Origin: Pelagibius sp050330205
GTDB taxonomy: Bacteria > Pseudomonadota > Alphaproteobacteria > Kiloniellales > Kiloniellaceae
Assembly (NCBI GenBank): GCA_050330205.1
Contig: JBHJOA010000075.1
Location: 9,084-73,083, forward strand
Direction of reading: 5' to 3'
Length of the DNA stretch: 64,000 bases
The position numbers and the translations under genes were made by a program. The notes beneath the pieces are model-generated. The model saw nothing but the letters and a program-made list of their open reading frames with translations. It was not told the DNA's origin and did not search any database. Below, piece by piece: positions 25,571 to 36,301 of this stretch (the stretch's first letter is position 1; each line of letters opens with the position of its first letter).

Positions 25571-26713
25571 TTATAGCAGAGCGCCGCCGGCGCTGTCCGC
25601 CGGACTGTCGAGATCGTCCGCCGGCGACGGCATCGAGGCGGCCGCCTGCCACACGTCGACCGCCTGGCGGGTCTCCGCGACGTCGTGCACGCGCAGGATC
25701 TGCACCCCGCGCTGCAGGCCGAGCAGCGCCGCCGCCAGGGAGCCGGCCAGGCGCTGCTTGGGCGCGGCGGCGCGCGGCGACAGCTTGGCGATGAAGCTCT
25801 TGCGGCTGGCGCCCAGCAGCACCGCCGTGCCGAGGCCCTGGAACAGCGCCAGCTGCTCGAAGAGCTGGAGGTTGTGGTCGAGGGTCTTGCCGAAGCCGAT
25901 GCCCGGGTCGACCACCACCCGCGCCGGGTCGATGCCCGCCGCGGCACAGGCCTCCAGGCGCCCGGCCAGGTAGTCGTAGATGTCGAGCGCCGCGGAATCG
26001 TACGTCGGGTTCGCCTGCATGGTCTGCGGCTCCCCCTGCATGTGCATGAGGATCACCGGCACGTCGCAGCCGGCCACGGCGGCAAGGCTCTCGGGGTCGC
26101 CCTGCAGGGCGGTGACGTCGTTGACGATCGCCGCGCCGGCCGCCACCGCCTCGCGCATGATCGCCGCGTGGCGGGTATCGATGGAGACGATGGCCCCGGC
26201 CTTGGCGAGCGCTTCCACCACCGGCAGCACCCGCGCGCGCTCCTCGTCCAGGCCGATCGGCCGGGCGCCGGGCCGCGTCGACTCGCCGCCGACATCGAGG
26301 ATATCGGCGCCGGCGGCCAGCATGTCGAGACCGTCGCGCACCGCGACCGCCGGGTCGGCGCGGTCGCCGCCGTCGGAGAAGGAGTCCGGCGTGACATTAA
26401 GGATGCCCATGATGCGCGGCCGGTCGAGGGCGAGGCCGGCCAGCGGCGCGCGCGGCCGGCTGAGGCGCTCCAACAGGGTCTCGGCCACGGCACCCTGGCC
26501 GGCGCGCCGCGCCTCGGCCCAGGGCGCGATGTCCCCCAACGGCAGGATGGCCCGGGACGCGGCGGCGCGGGCCTGCGGGCCGCTCCGCCAGATCGCCTCG
26601 CAGTGGCTGAAGCGCAGCGCGCCGCCAGCCAGGCGCAGCAGGTGCTCCCTGCCCTCGTCGATCTCCGCCGGCCCGCGCAGGCCGACCGGCCGCAAGGTGA
26701 GTTCAGCCTTCAT
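25571..26713 (-). CDS. folP: Dihydropteroate synthase with long N-terminal extension
   Basis: 380 residues against a usual ~280. The TIM-barrel core begins at about residue 100 with IMGILNVTPDSFSDGGD and carries DVGGESTRPGA, the substrate loop VVDPGIGFGKTLDHN and the C-terminal RVHDVAETRQAVDVW. It condenses p-aminobenzoate with dihydropterin pyrophosphate in folate synthesis and is the sulfonamide target. The first ~95 residues are not part of the barrel; comparable extensions are known to me in related alphaproteobacteria. ATG at 26713 is used; a GTG at 26716 is adjacent. Confidence 0.95.
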   Translation of the reverse strand: MKAELTLRPVGLRGPAEIDEGREHLLRLAGGALRFSHCEAIWRSGPQARAAASRAILPLGDIAPWAEARRAGQGAVAETLLERLSRPRAPLAGLALDRPRIMGILNVTPDSFSDGGDRADPAVAVRDGLDMLAAGADILDVGGESTRPGARPIGLDEERARVLPVVEALAKAGAIVSIDTRHAAIMREAVAAGAAIVNDVTALQGDPESLAAVAGCDVPVILMHMQGEPQTMQANPTYDSAALDIYDYLAGRLEACAAAGIDPARVVVDPGIGFGKTLDHNLQLFEQLALFQGLGTAVLLGASRKSFIAKLSPRAAAPKQRLAGSLAAALLGLQRGVQILRVHDVAETRQAVDVWQAAASMPSPADDLDSPADSAGGALL

Positions 26714-26786
26714 CACCGCAGCTTATATCCGCGGCGGGGCGAGATGGAAATGCCGTTGCCGGCCGGCATTCGGCCTGTGCCATACG

Positions 26787-26815
26787 AAAAGGGCTCCCGC
26801 CGCGGCGGGAGCCCT
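26787..26815 (-). terminator. Rho-independent terminator after ftsH
   Basis: A 10-bp perfect GC-rich stem (26791-26800 with 26805-26814), four-base loop, followed on the minus strand by TTTT. It lies 30 bases after the ftsH stop and before folP, so folP-glmM probably have their own promoter or depend on read-through. Confidence 0.85.
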
Positions 26816-26844
26816 GGTTTCGTGCCGGTCCTCGGACCGGAGTA

Positions 26845-28794
<1,950 letters not shown>

Positions 28795-28887
28795 GGTCGG
28801 GTATCCCTGTCAAGGCAAGCGGACGCCACGAAACGCCCGGGCGGCCGACCCGGCCGCCTGTCCTATGAAGATAGTGCGCCCGGCGGT

Positions 28888-30246
28888 CTAAACAACAGTA
28901 AATGCTGGGCTGGTCAACCCGTTTGCGGGAGCGAAGCGGCAGATTTTCAACCGCGAGACCGCCCTGTGGTCGCGAAAATAACCCAGCGGTGGCACGGCGA
29001 CCAGACCCTCGGCGTCGCGCAGGGCCGGCAGGGCGGCCCTGGCCGGCACCGGAATGCGCGCCGCCCGGTCGCCCAGGCCCGCCTCCTCCAGGGCCGTGGC
29101 GAGGGCACGCCAGCCGGCACTGCCGAGCGAACCCACGGTGATGTCCCGGTTGGCGGCGCCGCCTCCGGTTGCCGCCGGCCCCAAGGCCACCTCGAAACGG
29201 CCATCCCACAGCAGCCGCCCGGCTGCTGGCAGCGCCGCCGGGGCGGTGCGGCCGGCCTCCCGGACGATGAGCCAGCGCGCGCCGCGCGGCACCACCCGGC
29301 AGCCACCCAGGGTGACGGCACGGACGAGGCCCGGGCCGAGGGCCGAATGCAGGCGTTCCAGCCGCTCCAGGCGCGGCGTGTAGTCGCAGCCGCCGACCGC
29401 CAACAGGCTGCGCGCCAGGGCGCGCCGCGACACCTCGCCGCTGGCGGCGGCAAGCATTGCGGGATCCAGTTCGACGAAGCCCGCCGGGTCGGGCCGCGCG
29501 GCGCGCGCCAGCAGGGTCGCCACATCGCCCTCCAGCGCGACGCGGGCCCGGGCGAGGTTGCGGCTGGCGCAGCCGAGCCGGGCCGGCGTCAGGCCCTCGC
29601 CGGCCAGCTCCGGCAGCAGGCGCCGCAGCCGCACCCGCGCGTAAGCGCCGTCGTGGTTGCTCGGATCGTCGACCCAACTCAGGCCGCGCGCCTCGAGGGT
29701 CGCCTGGAGGCCGGCCTTGGGCAGGTCGAGCAGCGGGCGCAGCAGGCGCAGGCCGCTGGTCTCGCTGACGGGGGCCATGGCGGCCAGACCGTCGAGGCCG
29801 CTGCCGCGGCCGAGCCGTAGCAGGAAGGTCTCGGCCTGATCCTCCAGGTGGTGCGCCAGGGCCAGGTGGAAGATGCCCCTGGCTTCGCAGGCCGCCAGCA
29901 GCAGGCGGTAGCGCGCCGCCCGCGCCGCGGCCTGGCGCGACGCGCCCGGCTTGGCTCCCTGCCAGGCCAAGACCTCGTGATCGATCCCGTGCCGCTGCAT
30001 CAGGCGGCCGACGCCGGCGGCCTCGGCGGCCGAGTCCGGACGCAGGCCATGGTCCACGGTGAAGGCGGTCAGCCGGCCGCCGCGGGGCGCCAGCCACTCA
30101 TGCAGCAGGAAGACAAGCGCCAGGCTGTCGGGACCGCCGGAAACCGCGGCGGCGACATGGGGCCGCGGCTCGAACGGCCCCAGCGCCGCCATGCGGGCGG
30201 CGAAGTCTGCTGCGGAAACCGGCGTCTTGCCGGCGACATCGGCCAT
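28888..30246 (-). CDS. tilS: tRNA(Ile)-lysidine synthase
   Basis: 452 residues. An N-terminal PP-loop ATPase is marked by AAVSGGPDSLALVFLLHEWL, with FTVDHGLRPDSAAEA and LALAHHLEDQAETFLLRL following. It converts the wobble cytidine of tRNA-Ile(CAU) to lysidine so the tRNA reads AUA; it is essential in most bacteria. The ATG at 30246 (MADVAGKTPVSAADF) is used although the frame extends upstream into cpoB. It sits between cpoB and ftsH as in many alphaproteobacteria. Confidence 0.94.
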   Translation of the reverse strand: MADVAGKTPVSAADFAARMAALGPFEPRPHVAAAVSGGPDSLALVFLLHEWLAPRGGRLTAFTVDHGLRPDSAAEAAGVGRLMQRHGIDHEVLAWQGAKPGASRQAAARAARYRLLLAACEARGIFHLALAHHLEDQAETFLLRLGRGSGLDGLAAMAPVSETSGLRLLRPLLDLPKAGLQATLEARGLSWVDDPSNHDGAYARVRLRRLLPELAGEGLTPARLGCASRNLARARVALEGDVATLLARAARPDPAGFVELDPAMLAAASGEVSRRALARSLLAVGGCDYTPRLERLERLHSALGPGLVRAVTLGGCRVVPRGARWLIVREAGRTAPAALPAAGRLLWDGRFEVALGPAATGGGAANRDITVGSLGSAGWRALATALEEAGLGDRAARIPVPARAALPALRDAEGLVAVPPLGYFRDHRAVSRLKICRFAPANGLTSPAFTVV

Positions 30247-30307
30247 GCTCGCGTCCTCTGCGGCCCGGCGGACTTGCCGGAACCGCGCCCAAACCTCGGG
30301 CGCCGTC

Positions 30308-31333
30308 TCAGCGGCAGCCGAGCCGCTGCGACTCCCGCTGCGCGCGGGATAGAATGGTCGCCGGCGCGTCGGCATAGCGGTCCAGCAGCACTGCGAAGGT
30401 GCCGCAGGCATCCTCGGTGCTGCCGAGCGAAGCCAGGGACATGCCGAGCTTCAAGAGGTTGTCGGGCGCTTTTGAGTTGTTGGGATAGGTCTCGAAGCCC
30501 TCGGCGAAGGTCACCGCCGCCTGCTGGTAGTCGCCGCGCACGTAGAAGGTCTCGCCGAGCCAGTACTTGGCGTTGCCGGCCAGGGCATCCTGCGGATGTT
30601 CGGAGAGGAAGGCGGCGAAGGCCTGTTCGGCGCCGGCATAGTTGGCCTGGCGCAGCAGGCCGAAAGCGTAGTCGTACTTCTGCTGCGGCGTGCCGCCCGG
30701 CAGCGCCGCCGTGGCCGCGGGCGCGGCGGCCTGCTGGCCGGCCTGCTGCTGGGCCTGCTGCTGGACCTGCGGCTGGGCCGCCTGCTGCTGCTGGAACGAA
30801 CTGAGGTCGCTCTCGCTGATCGAGCCGATGGTGCCGGGCCGGGCCGGGCTCAAGGCGCCCGCCGGCTGATCGGCCGGCGTCTCCGCCGCCATCGCGGTCC
30901 CGGGCTCCTCGGCCGGTGTCATCGCCCCGACCGGCGGCAGCCCACCCTCCTCGAGATTGCGCAGCCGCAGGTCGACATCGGCGACCAGCCGGTCGAGGCG
31001 GTCGCTCGTCGACTCGATGCGGAAGCCCATGTCCTCGATGCGGCCGGTCAACTCGCGAAGCTGCGCGCCCATCTCGTCGAGCTGCAGTTGGATGCGGGCG
31101 GCTTGGGTCGGCGCGAGGCCGCCGCCGCCATCCCCTGCCGCAGCGGGCGGCGTCTGGCCGGAGTAGACCTGGCGCTGCAGGTCGGACAGTTCCCGCTGCA
31201 GGCGCTGCAACTGGTCGTCGACGCTTTGCGCCTGCGCCCCCGGGGCGGCAAGGCAGAAGGCCGCCAGCGGCAGCATCAGCCAGCCGCGGCGCCACAAGGA
31301 CCCGAGGGGCAAGCTGCGGACCATCGCGGTCAT
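30308..31333 (-). CDS. cpoB: Tol-Pal system coordinator CpoB (YbgF)
   Basis: 341 residues. A signal peptide (residues ~1-36, ending APGAQAQS) is followed by a trimerising coiled coil (~37-110), a long Gln/Ala/Pro-rich linker with QQQAQQQAG-type repeats, and C-terminal TPR repeats starting YDYAFGLLRQANYAGAEQAF. CpoB acts in the periplasm to coordinate outer-membrane constriction with peptidoglycan synthesis. The ATG at 31333 is chosen because GGAGGAAAGAGCG precedes it. It is separated from pal by a terminator, so it may have its own promoter. Confidence 0.93.
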   Translation of the reverse strand: MTAMVRSLPLGSLWRRGWLMLPLAAFCLAAPGAQAQSVDDQLQRLQRELSDLQRQVYSGQTPPAAAGDGGGGLAPTQAARIQLQLDEMGAQLRELTGRIEDMGFRIESTSDRLDRLVADVDLRLRNLEEGGLPPVGAMTPAEEPGTAMAAETPADQPAGALSPARPGTIGSISESDLSSFQQQQAAQPQVQQQAQQQAGQQAAAPAATAALPGGTPQQKYDYAFGLLRQANYAGAEQAFAAFLSEHPQDALAGNAKYWLGETFYVRGDYQQAAVTFAEGFETYPNNSKAPDNLLKLGMSLASLGSTEDACGTFAVLLDRYADAPATILSRAQRESQRLGCR

Positions 31334-31470
31334 CGCTCTTTCCTCCACTTGTTCATTCGGCCCGGCAGGCCGGACCGTCCTCACTGGCAGGGTTTCGTGG
31401 CATCTTTATGGCGCAGTTGCGCCGCCGGGGCCAGCACGGCGCCGGCCGGCCGGCACCGTCCGAAGACAAG

Positions 31471-31512
31471 AAACCCCGCCCGGCCTTGCGACACGCGCGC
31501 GGCCGGACGGGG
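31471..31512 (-). terminator. Rho-independent terminator after pal
   Basis: Arms CCCCGCCCGGCC (31474-31485) and GGCCGGACGGGG (31501-31512) pair with one mismatch. On the minus strand they are followed by TTTCTTGTC, a weak U-rich tail. It ends the tol-pal transcript before cpoB. Confidence 0.75.
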
Positions 31513-31544
31513 TTCGTCACTCGTCTGAAACGCGGAAACGCGCC

Positions 31545-32066
31545 TCAGTTCACGACAAATGCGCCGCGCCGGTTCTGGGCCCAGGCAGACTCGTTGGAGC
31601 CGAGCACGGCCGGGCGCTCCTCACCGTAGCTGACGCTGGTGAGGCGGGCCGGGTTGGTGCCCAGGGCAACAAGATAGTCGCGGACCGAGTTGGCCCGGCG
31701 CTCGCCGAGAGCCAGGTTGTACTCACGCGTGCCGCGCTCGTCGCAATGGCCTTCGATGGTGAGGGTCACCGACGGATTGGCATCGAGCCAGGCCGCGAGC
31801 GCCTCCACCGTGCCACGCTGGTCGGCACGGATGTTGTACATGTCGAAGTCGAAGAAGATACGGTCGCCGACCTCGACGGTCAGCTCCTCCTGCGAACCCG
31901 CGGCAGGACCGGGAATGGTGCTGCCCTGGGTGCCGGTCGTGGTCTGCGAAGTCGTCCCCGTGCCGCTGGTGCCGCTGCCGGTCGTGGTGGACGCCTCCTC
32001 GGAAGGAGTGGAGCACGCAGCGAGCAGCAAGGCCGCAGCGAAAGTCGTAACTAGGGAAAAGCGCAT
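31545..32066 (-). CDS. pal: Peptidoglycan-associated lipoprotein Pal
   Basis: 173 residues. A lipoprotein signal peptide ends in the lipobox LLLAACS (Cys modified), followed by a Ser/Thr/Gly-rich linker and an OmpA-type peptidoglycan-binding domain (DRIFFDFDMYNIRADQ, then EGHCDERGTREYNLALGERRA). Pal anchors the outer membrane to the wall and is moved by TolA/TolB during division. The start at 32066 is preceded by GAGGGCAGAAT. Confidence 0.97.
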   Translation of the reverse strand: MRFSLVTTFAAALLLAACSTPSEEASTTTGSGTSGTGTTSQTTTGTQGSTIPGPAAGSQEELTVEVGDRIFFDFDMYNIRADQRGTVEALAAWLDANPSVTLTIEGHCDERGTREYNLALGERRANSVRDYLVALGTNPARLTSVSYGEERPAVLGSNESAWAQNRRGAFVVN

Positions 32067-32112
32067 ATTCTGCCCTCTCAAACACATCCCCGGATTTTAT
32101 GGATTCCAGGAT

Positions 32113-32139
32113 GGCCTGTCACCGGTGACTTAACAGGCC
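32113..32139 (-). promoter_or_regulatory. Hairpin in the tolB-pal spacer
   Basis: GGCCTGT and ACAGGCC form a 7-bp stem around a 13-base loop that itself contains CACCGGTG. It lies in the 148-base spacer before pal. No U-run follows; it may be an mRNA-stability or attenuation element, or nothing. Confidence 0.35.
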
Positions 32140-32214
32140 GCTCCTGCTTGATATGCCCCCACAACGTCGGCGCCTAAGAGCCGAAAATGGTTAACGGACT
32201 ATACCGGCAGCCCC

Positions 32215-33612
32215 CTACTGAATCAAGGGGGACCACGCGGGGTCCGAGGCGTCCAGAGGCGTTACAAGCTCGCGTTCATTGAACCCCGTGAGGTCAATGG
32301 TAAAGATCTTACTGGTGATCTGGCCCCGGGCATCGGCCCGGGTGGTCCTGAAGTAGCTGAGGACTCGCCCGTTGGGGGCCCAGGTCGGGGCCTCCACGTT
32401 GTAGTCCCTGACCAGCATGCGCTCGCCGGTGCCGTCCGTGCGCATGACGCCGATGTAGAACTCACCGGCGTGCTGGCGCGTGAAGGCGATGAGGTCGCCG
32501 CGCGGCGACCATACCGGCGTGTAGTAGCGGCCCTGACCGCGGCTGATCCGCCGCACGTTGCTGCCGTCGCGGTTCATGATGTAGAGCTGCGCGGTGCCGC
32601 CGCGGTCGGAGTTGAAGACGATCTCGCGGGAATCCGGCGAGAACGACGGCGACGTGTCGATCGCCGGGTGGTTGGTCAGCCTGGTCTGGCGGCGGGTGCG
32701 CAGATCGATGGTGTAGATCTCCGAGTTGCCCTCGTAGGCCATCGACAGCACCACCTCGTTGCCCTCGCTGGAGAACCGCGGCGCGAAGGTCATGCCCGGA
32801 AAATCGCCGAGAATCTCCTGCTGGCCGGTGTTCAGGTTGAACAGGTAGACCCGCGGCACCTCGGCGCGGCCGTTCGACTGGTAGGCCATGTAGGTGATCT
32901 CGCGCGATGACGGCGAGAAGCGCGGGGTCAGCACCAGTTCGTTGCCGCTGGTCAGGAAGCGATGGTTCTCGCCGTCCTGGTCCATGATGGCCAGGCGCTT
33001 GATGCGTCGGTTCTGCGGCCCCTGTTCGGCGATGTAAACGATCTGGGTATTGAAGTAGCCCTGCTCGCCGGTCAGGCGCTGATAGATCTCGTCGGCGATG
33101 CGGTGTGCAATGCTGCGCCAGTTCGCCGGCGACGAGGTCATCTGGGTGCCCTTCATCTGCGTTTCGGAGAACACGTCCCAGAGGCGGTACTGAACCTGCA
33201 TCCGGCCGTCGGCCTGCAGGGCCACGTTGCCGGCGACCAGGGCCTGGGCATTGATGAGGCGCCAGTCGCCGAAGCGCGGTCCCAGACGCAGGCTGGCCGG
33301 GTCCTGAATGAAGGCGCGCTTGTCGACGGGACGGAACAGGCCGCTGCGCTCGAGGTCGGCGGCAACCACGGAAGCGATGTCGGCACCCAGCTTGGCCTCC
33401 TCCGCCACATCGCCGGAAAGTTCGGTGATGGCGATCGGCAGCGGCTCGACGAAGCCTTCGGTGATGTCGACGTTGAGCTGCGCCTGCGCCGGCGTGCCCG
33501 CGACGACGCCCCCGATGACGGCGGAGAGCAGCAGCAGCGCGGCAGCCAGCCGCGGAACGAGGGTCCTGACTTGCCCGGTCGGACGGGATTCGTGGTGTTT
33601 CATCGACATCAT
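32215..33612 (-). CDS. tolB: Tol-Pal system protein TolB
   Basis: 465 residues. A signal peptide (~18-42, ending GTPAQAQ) precedes the N-terminal TolB domain and a C-terminal six-bladed WD40-like propeller with repeated FSPDSREIVFNSDRGG-type blades. It binds Pal in the periplasm and is displaced by TolA. The ATG at 33612 overlaps the tolA stop (ATGATG arrangement); ATGs at 33609 and 33603 are also possible. Confidence 0.95.
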   Translation of the reverse strand: MMSMKHHESRPTGQVRTLVPRLAAALLLLSAVIGGVVAGTPAQAQLNVDITEGFVEPLPIAITELSGDVAEEAKLGADIASVVAADLERSGLFRPVDKRAFIQDPASLRLGPRFGDWRLINAQALVAGNVALQADGRMQVQYRLWDVFSETQMKGTQMTSSPANWRSIAHRIADEIYQRLTGEQGYFNTQIVYIAEQGPQNRRIKRLAIMDQDGENHRFLTSGNELVLTPRFSPSSREITYMAYQSNGRAEVPRVYLFNLNTGQQEILGDFPGMTFAPRFSSEGNEVVLSMAYEGNSEIYTIDLRTRRQTRLTNHPAIDTSPSFSPDSREIVFNSDRGGTAQLYIMNRDGSNVRRISRGQGRYYTPVWSPRGDLIAFTRQHAGEFYIGVMRTDGTGERMLVRDYNVEAPTWAPNGRVLSYFRTTRADARGQITSKIFTIDLTGFNERELVTPLDASDPAWSPLIQ

Positions 33613-34544
33613 GATCCGAACATCTCTCTCGGGTTGAAGGTAAGGTTCATCAGCTTCCATTCGGAATACTGGGCGGCCGGAAGGTTGAAGGGGCTGCACT
33701 TGAGGATCGCCCGCACCGCGTTCTCGGCAGCGCTGCGGAAGTAGGCGTCGCGATTCATGCGCGATGAATCGACCACCCGCGGCTGGCCGATCACGCGGCC
33801 GTCCGCAGCGAGGCTGACCGTCACTTCGACAATAAGGTCCTCCGCCCGCTGCGCGCCGGCATCGAGGCGCCAGCAGCGCTTGATCTGGTTCTGAATCGAA
33901 TTCTCCAGCTGCTGGCGCTGCACCGCGGAGATCTGCGGCGTCGGCGCCTGCTCTGGCGCGCGCGCCGGCTGCTGCGTCTGGGCCGTCGGGGTATCCTTCA
34001 GCTTCTCGACGTTGCGCAGGATCGACGTCAGCCGGTCCTCCGGCTTCGGCTCTTCCTTGGGCTGCTCGGGCTCCGGCTGCTGGGCCACCTGGACCCGCGG
34101 CTTCGGCCGGGGCCGCGGCGGCGGCGCCTTGGTCTCCGGCTCCGGTTCCGGCTCGGCCTCCGGCTCGGGAACCGGCTCCGGCTCAGGCACGGGCTCGGGT
34201 TCCGGCTCGGGCTCGGGTGCCGGTTCGGGCTCCGGCGCCGGCTCCGGCTCGGGTGCCGGCTCGGGCTCGGGTGCCGGCTCGGGCATCGGCGCCGGCTCGG
34301 GACGCGGCGCCTCGGCGATCTCCGGCTCCGGCTCCGGTGCCGCTTCGGGAGCCTCGGCCACCGGCTCCGGTTCCGGCTCGGGCTCGGGCACCGGCGCGTC
34401 GGTGTTCTCCTCGGGCAGCATCACCAGTTCCACCGGCACCGACTGGAACGGCGGCAGGGGGTCGCGCAGCGCCGGCAGCCCGAACACCAGGGCGACGATC
34501 ACCCCCAGGTGCAGAAGCGCGGAAAGGATGGATGCCTTACCCAT
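33609..34544 (-). CDS. tolA: Tol-Pal system protein TolA
   Basis: 311 residues. An N-terminal membrane anchor (~5-25) precedes a Pro/Glu repeat region (about residues 48-155, PEPEPEPVAEAPE-type), a basic patch (PPPRPRPKPRVQ), and a C-terminal TonB/TolA fold (~210-311, NSIQNQIKRCWRLDAGAQ). TolA links the TolQR motor to TolB/Pal and spans the periplasm. The extended acidic Pro-rich linker replaces the Ala/Lys helix of enteric TolA, as seen in other alphaproteobacteria. Confidence 0.93.
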   Translation of the reverse strand: MGKASILSALLHLGVIVALVFGLPALRDPLPPFQSVPVELVMLPEENTDAPVPEPEPEPEPVAEAPEAAPEPEPEIAEAPRPEPAPMPEPAPEPEPAPEPEPAPEPEPAPEPEPEPEPVPEPEPVPEPEAEPEPEPETKAPPPRPRPKPRVQVAQQPEPEQPKEEPKPEDRLTSILRNVEKLKDTPTAQTQQPARAPEQAPTPQISAVQRQQLENSIQNQIKRCWRLDAGAQRAEDLIVEVTVSLAADGRVIGQPRVVDSSRMNRDAYFRSAAENAVRAILKCSPFNLPAAQYSEWKLMNLTFNPREMFGS

Positions 34545-34594
34545 GATGGCGCTGCGTCTTGCTTTCTCTGTTTCGCTGACCCGTCAGGGCCGCC

Positions 34595-35104
34595 TCACTG
34601 CCGGACCGCGGGCGCGGTTTCCTCGTCGGGCGCCGCGCCGGCTTCGCCGTTTCCGTCGCGTCCCTGGGGCAACTCCGCGATCAGGGCGACACGCTGGAAA
34701 CCCGCCACGTTCACCGTGCCCATCACCTGCATGATGCGGCCATAGTCGATGGCGCGGTCGCCGCGCACGAAGATGCGGGTGTCGGGCTTGCTCTCGGTGA
34801 TGGCGCGCAGCCGCGGCACGAGCTGCGAGAGCTCCACCTCGGCGTCCTGGATGTAGATCTGGCCCGCGGAGTCGACGGAGATGACCAGCGGCTCGTCCGG
34901 ATCGGCGATCGACTGGGCCTGGGTCTTCGGCAGATCGACCGGCACGCCGACGGTCAGCAGCGGCGCGGTGACCATGAACACGATCAGCAGCACCAGCATG
35001 ACGTCGACGAAGGGCGTCACGTTGATTTCGCTGAGCGGCCGGTAGCGCCCCCCTGAGGCGCGTGCGCCGCGGCGGCCACCCGCCGGCATGAGAGTTGCGG
35101 CCAT
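34595..35104 (-). CDS. tolR: Tol-Pal motor subunit TolR
   Basis: 169 residues. The single membrane segment contains the proton-carrying Asp in NVTPFVDVMLVLLIVFMV (D34). The periplasmic ExbD/TolR domain follows (DLPKTQAQSI, then FVRGDRAIDYGRIMQVMG). With TolQ it converts proton flow into TolA movement. The C-terminal tail (~145-169) is Gly/Glu/Ala-rich. It starts 3 bases after the tolQ stop. Confidence 0.97.
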   Translation of the reverse strand: MAATLMPAGGRRGARASGGRYRPLSEINVTPFVDVMLVLLIVFMVTAPLLTVGVPVDLPKTQAQSIADPDEPLVISVDSAGQIYIQDAEVELSQLVPRLRAITESKPDTRIFVRGDRAIDYGRIMQVMGTVNVAGFQRVALIAELPQGRDGNGEAGAAPDEETAPAVRQ

Positions 35105-35107
35105 CGA

Positions 35108-35836
35108 TCAGCCCTTCTCTTCGAGTTTGCGCGACAGGATGGCGCCGAACTCGCCGGCAAAGGCCTCCAGCCGGCCGGCGTAGCGGCCGAGGTCGTTGGA
35201 CAGCTTGTTGTAGCCGATCACCGCGGGGATCGCGGCGACCAGGCCCAGCGCCGTCGCGAAGAGCGCCTCGGCGATGCCCGGCGCCACCACCGCGAGGCTG
35301 GTGTTCTTGGCCGCGGCGATCGAGGTGAAGGCGTTCATGATGCCCCAGACGGTGCCGAAGAGGCCGATGAAGGGCGCCGCCGAGCCGACCGAGGCGAGGA
35401 AGGTCATGTGGCGCTCCAGGCGCTCCATCTCACGCCCCATGGCGATATCCATAACCCGCTCGATGCGCTGCTGCAGGCCGGACTTCACCTCGGCGGTGAC
35501 GGCCAGGCCGCGCGCCGCCGAGCGGCGCCATTCGCGCATCGCCGAGACGAAGATCGAGGCCATCGGATCGGGCGGCCGGTTGTCGATGCGATCGTAGAGG
35601 TCGTCGAGCGAGCCGCCGGACCAGAAGGCTTCCTCGAACTGCCCGGCGCGCTCCTTGAGGCGGCGCAGGCGGAACACCTTCTCGAAGATGATTGCCCAGC
35701 TCCAGAACGACGCCATCAACAGCAGGATCATGACGATCTGCACGACGATGTCCGCCTCCAGGAAAAGCCCCCAGACCGACATGCTCGGGTCGACCGACCC
35801 CTCGAGCACAAGTGAATTAACGGCGTCCTGTTCCAT
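35108..35836 (-). CDS. tolQ: Tol-Pal motor subunit TolQ
   Basis: 242 residues with three membrane segments of the MotA/ExbB family. The first is ~25-50, and the two pore helices lie at ~140-165 (ASVGSAAPFIGLFGTVWGIMN) and ~180-205 (GIAEALFATALGLVAAIPAV). It forms the proton channel with TolR. It lies 3 bases after ybgC and is the first Tol subunit in the operon. Confidence 0.97.
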   Translation of the reverse strand: MEQDAVNSLVLEGSVDPSMSVWGLFLEADIVVQIVMILLLMASFWSWAIIFEKVFRLRRLKERAGQFEEAFWSGGSLDDLYDRIDNRPPDPMASIFVSAMREWRRSAARGLAVTAEVKSGLQQRIERVMDIAMGREMERLERHMTFLASVGSAAPFIGLFGTVWGIMNAFTSIAAAKNTSLAVVAPGIAEALFATALGLVAAIPAVIGYNKLSNDLGRYAGRLEAFAGEFGAILSRKLEEKG

Positions 35837-35839
35837 GGG

Positions 35840-36301
35840 TTACCCCTGCTCCAAAGGCTGCACTAAGGGTTCTAGCGCGGTGCGCACCGGCGCCGGAATG
35901 CGGGTCGGCCGGCCGTCGCTGCGCAGCGTGGCGAGATCGACGGCGAGCCGCACCAGTTCCTCGCCGGAGCGCCAGATGCTCTGCGCCGCGCTGAGCCTGG
36001 CACCGGCCAGTGCGGTGAGGCGCGAGCGCACCTCGACGAGGTCGTCGAGACGGGCCGGGCGGCGATAGTCCACCTCGCAGCGGCGCACCGCGAAGACCGC
36101 GTCGTGGGCCTCGCGCATCGCCGACTGTTCGATACCGGCGAGGCGCAGGATCTCCGTGCGCGCCCGCTCGGCGAAATGCAGGTAGCGCGCGTAGTAGACG
36201 ATGCCGCCGGCATCGGTGTCCTCGTAGAAGATGCGCAGCGGATAGCGGTGCTCGCCGCCGGCCATGCGGCCGGAAAGCAACTGCGCGGAGGAAGCGCTCA
36301 C
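35840..36301 (-). CDS. ybgC: Tol-Pal associated acyl-CoA thioesterase YbgC
   Basis: 153 residues with a hot-dog 4HBT fold. The active-site Asp region is RIFYEDTDAGGIVYYARYLHFAERARTEIL. It hydrolyses short-chain acyl-CoA or acyl-ACP and is typically encoded just before tolQ. GTG at 36301 overlaps the ruvB stop by four bases (GTGA) and has GGGGAGG upstream; an ATG at 36265 would also give a family-typical start. Confidence 0.94.
   Translation of the reverse strand: MSASSAQLLSGRMAGGEHRYPLRIFYEDTDAGGIVYYARYLHFAERARTEILRLAGIEQSAMREAHDAVFAVRRCEVDYRRPARLDDLVEVRSRLTALAGARLSAAQSIWRSGEELVRLAVDLATLRSDGRPTRIPAPVRTALEPLVQPLEQG

Noticed and set aside
30308..31300. CRISPR-like repetition in the cpoB linker and tolA linker
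   Set aside because: The repeats are short codon repeats (Gln/Ala and Pro/Glu) inside coding frames, not spaced direct repeats.
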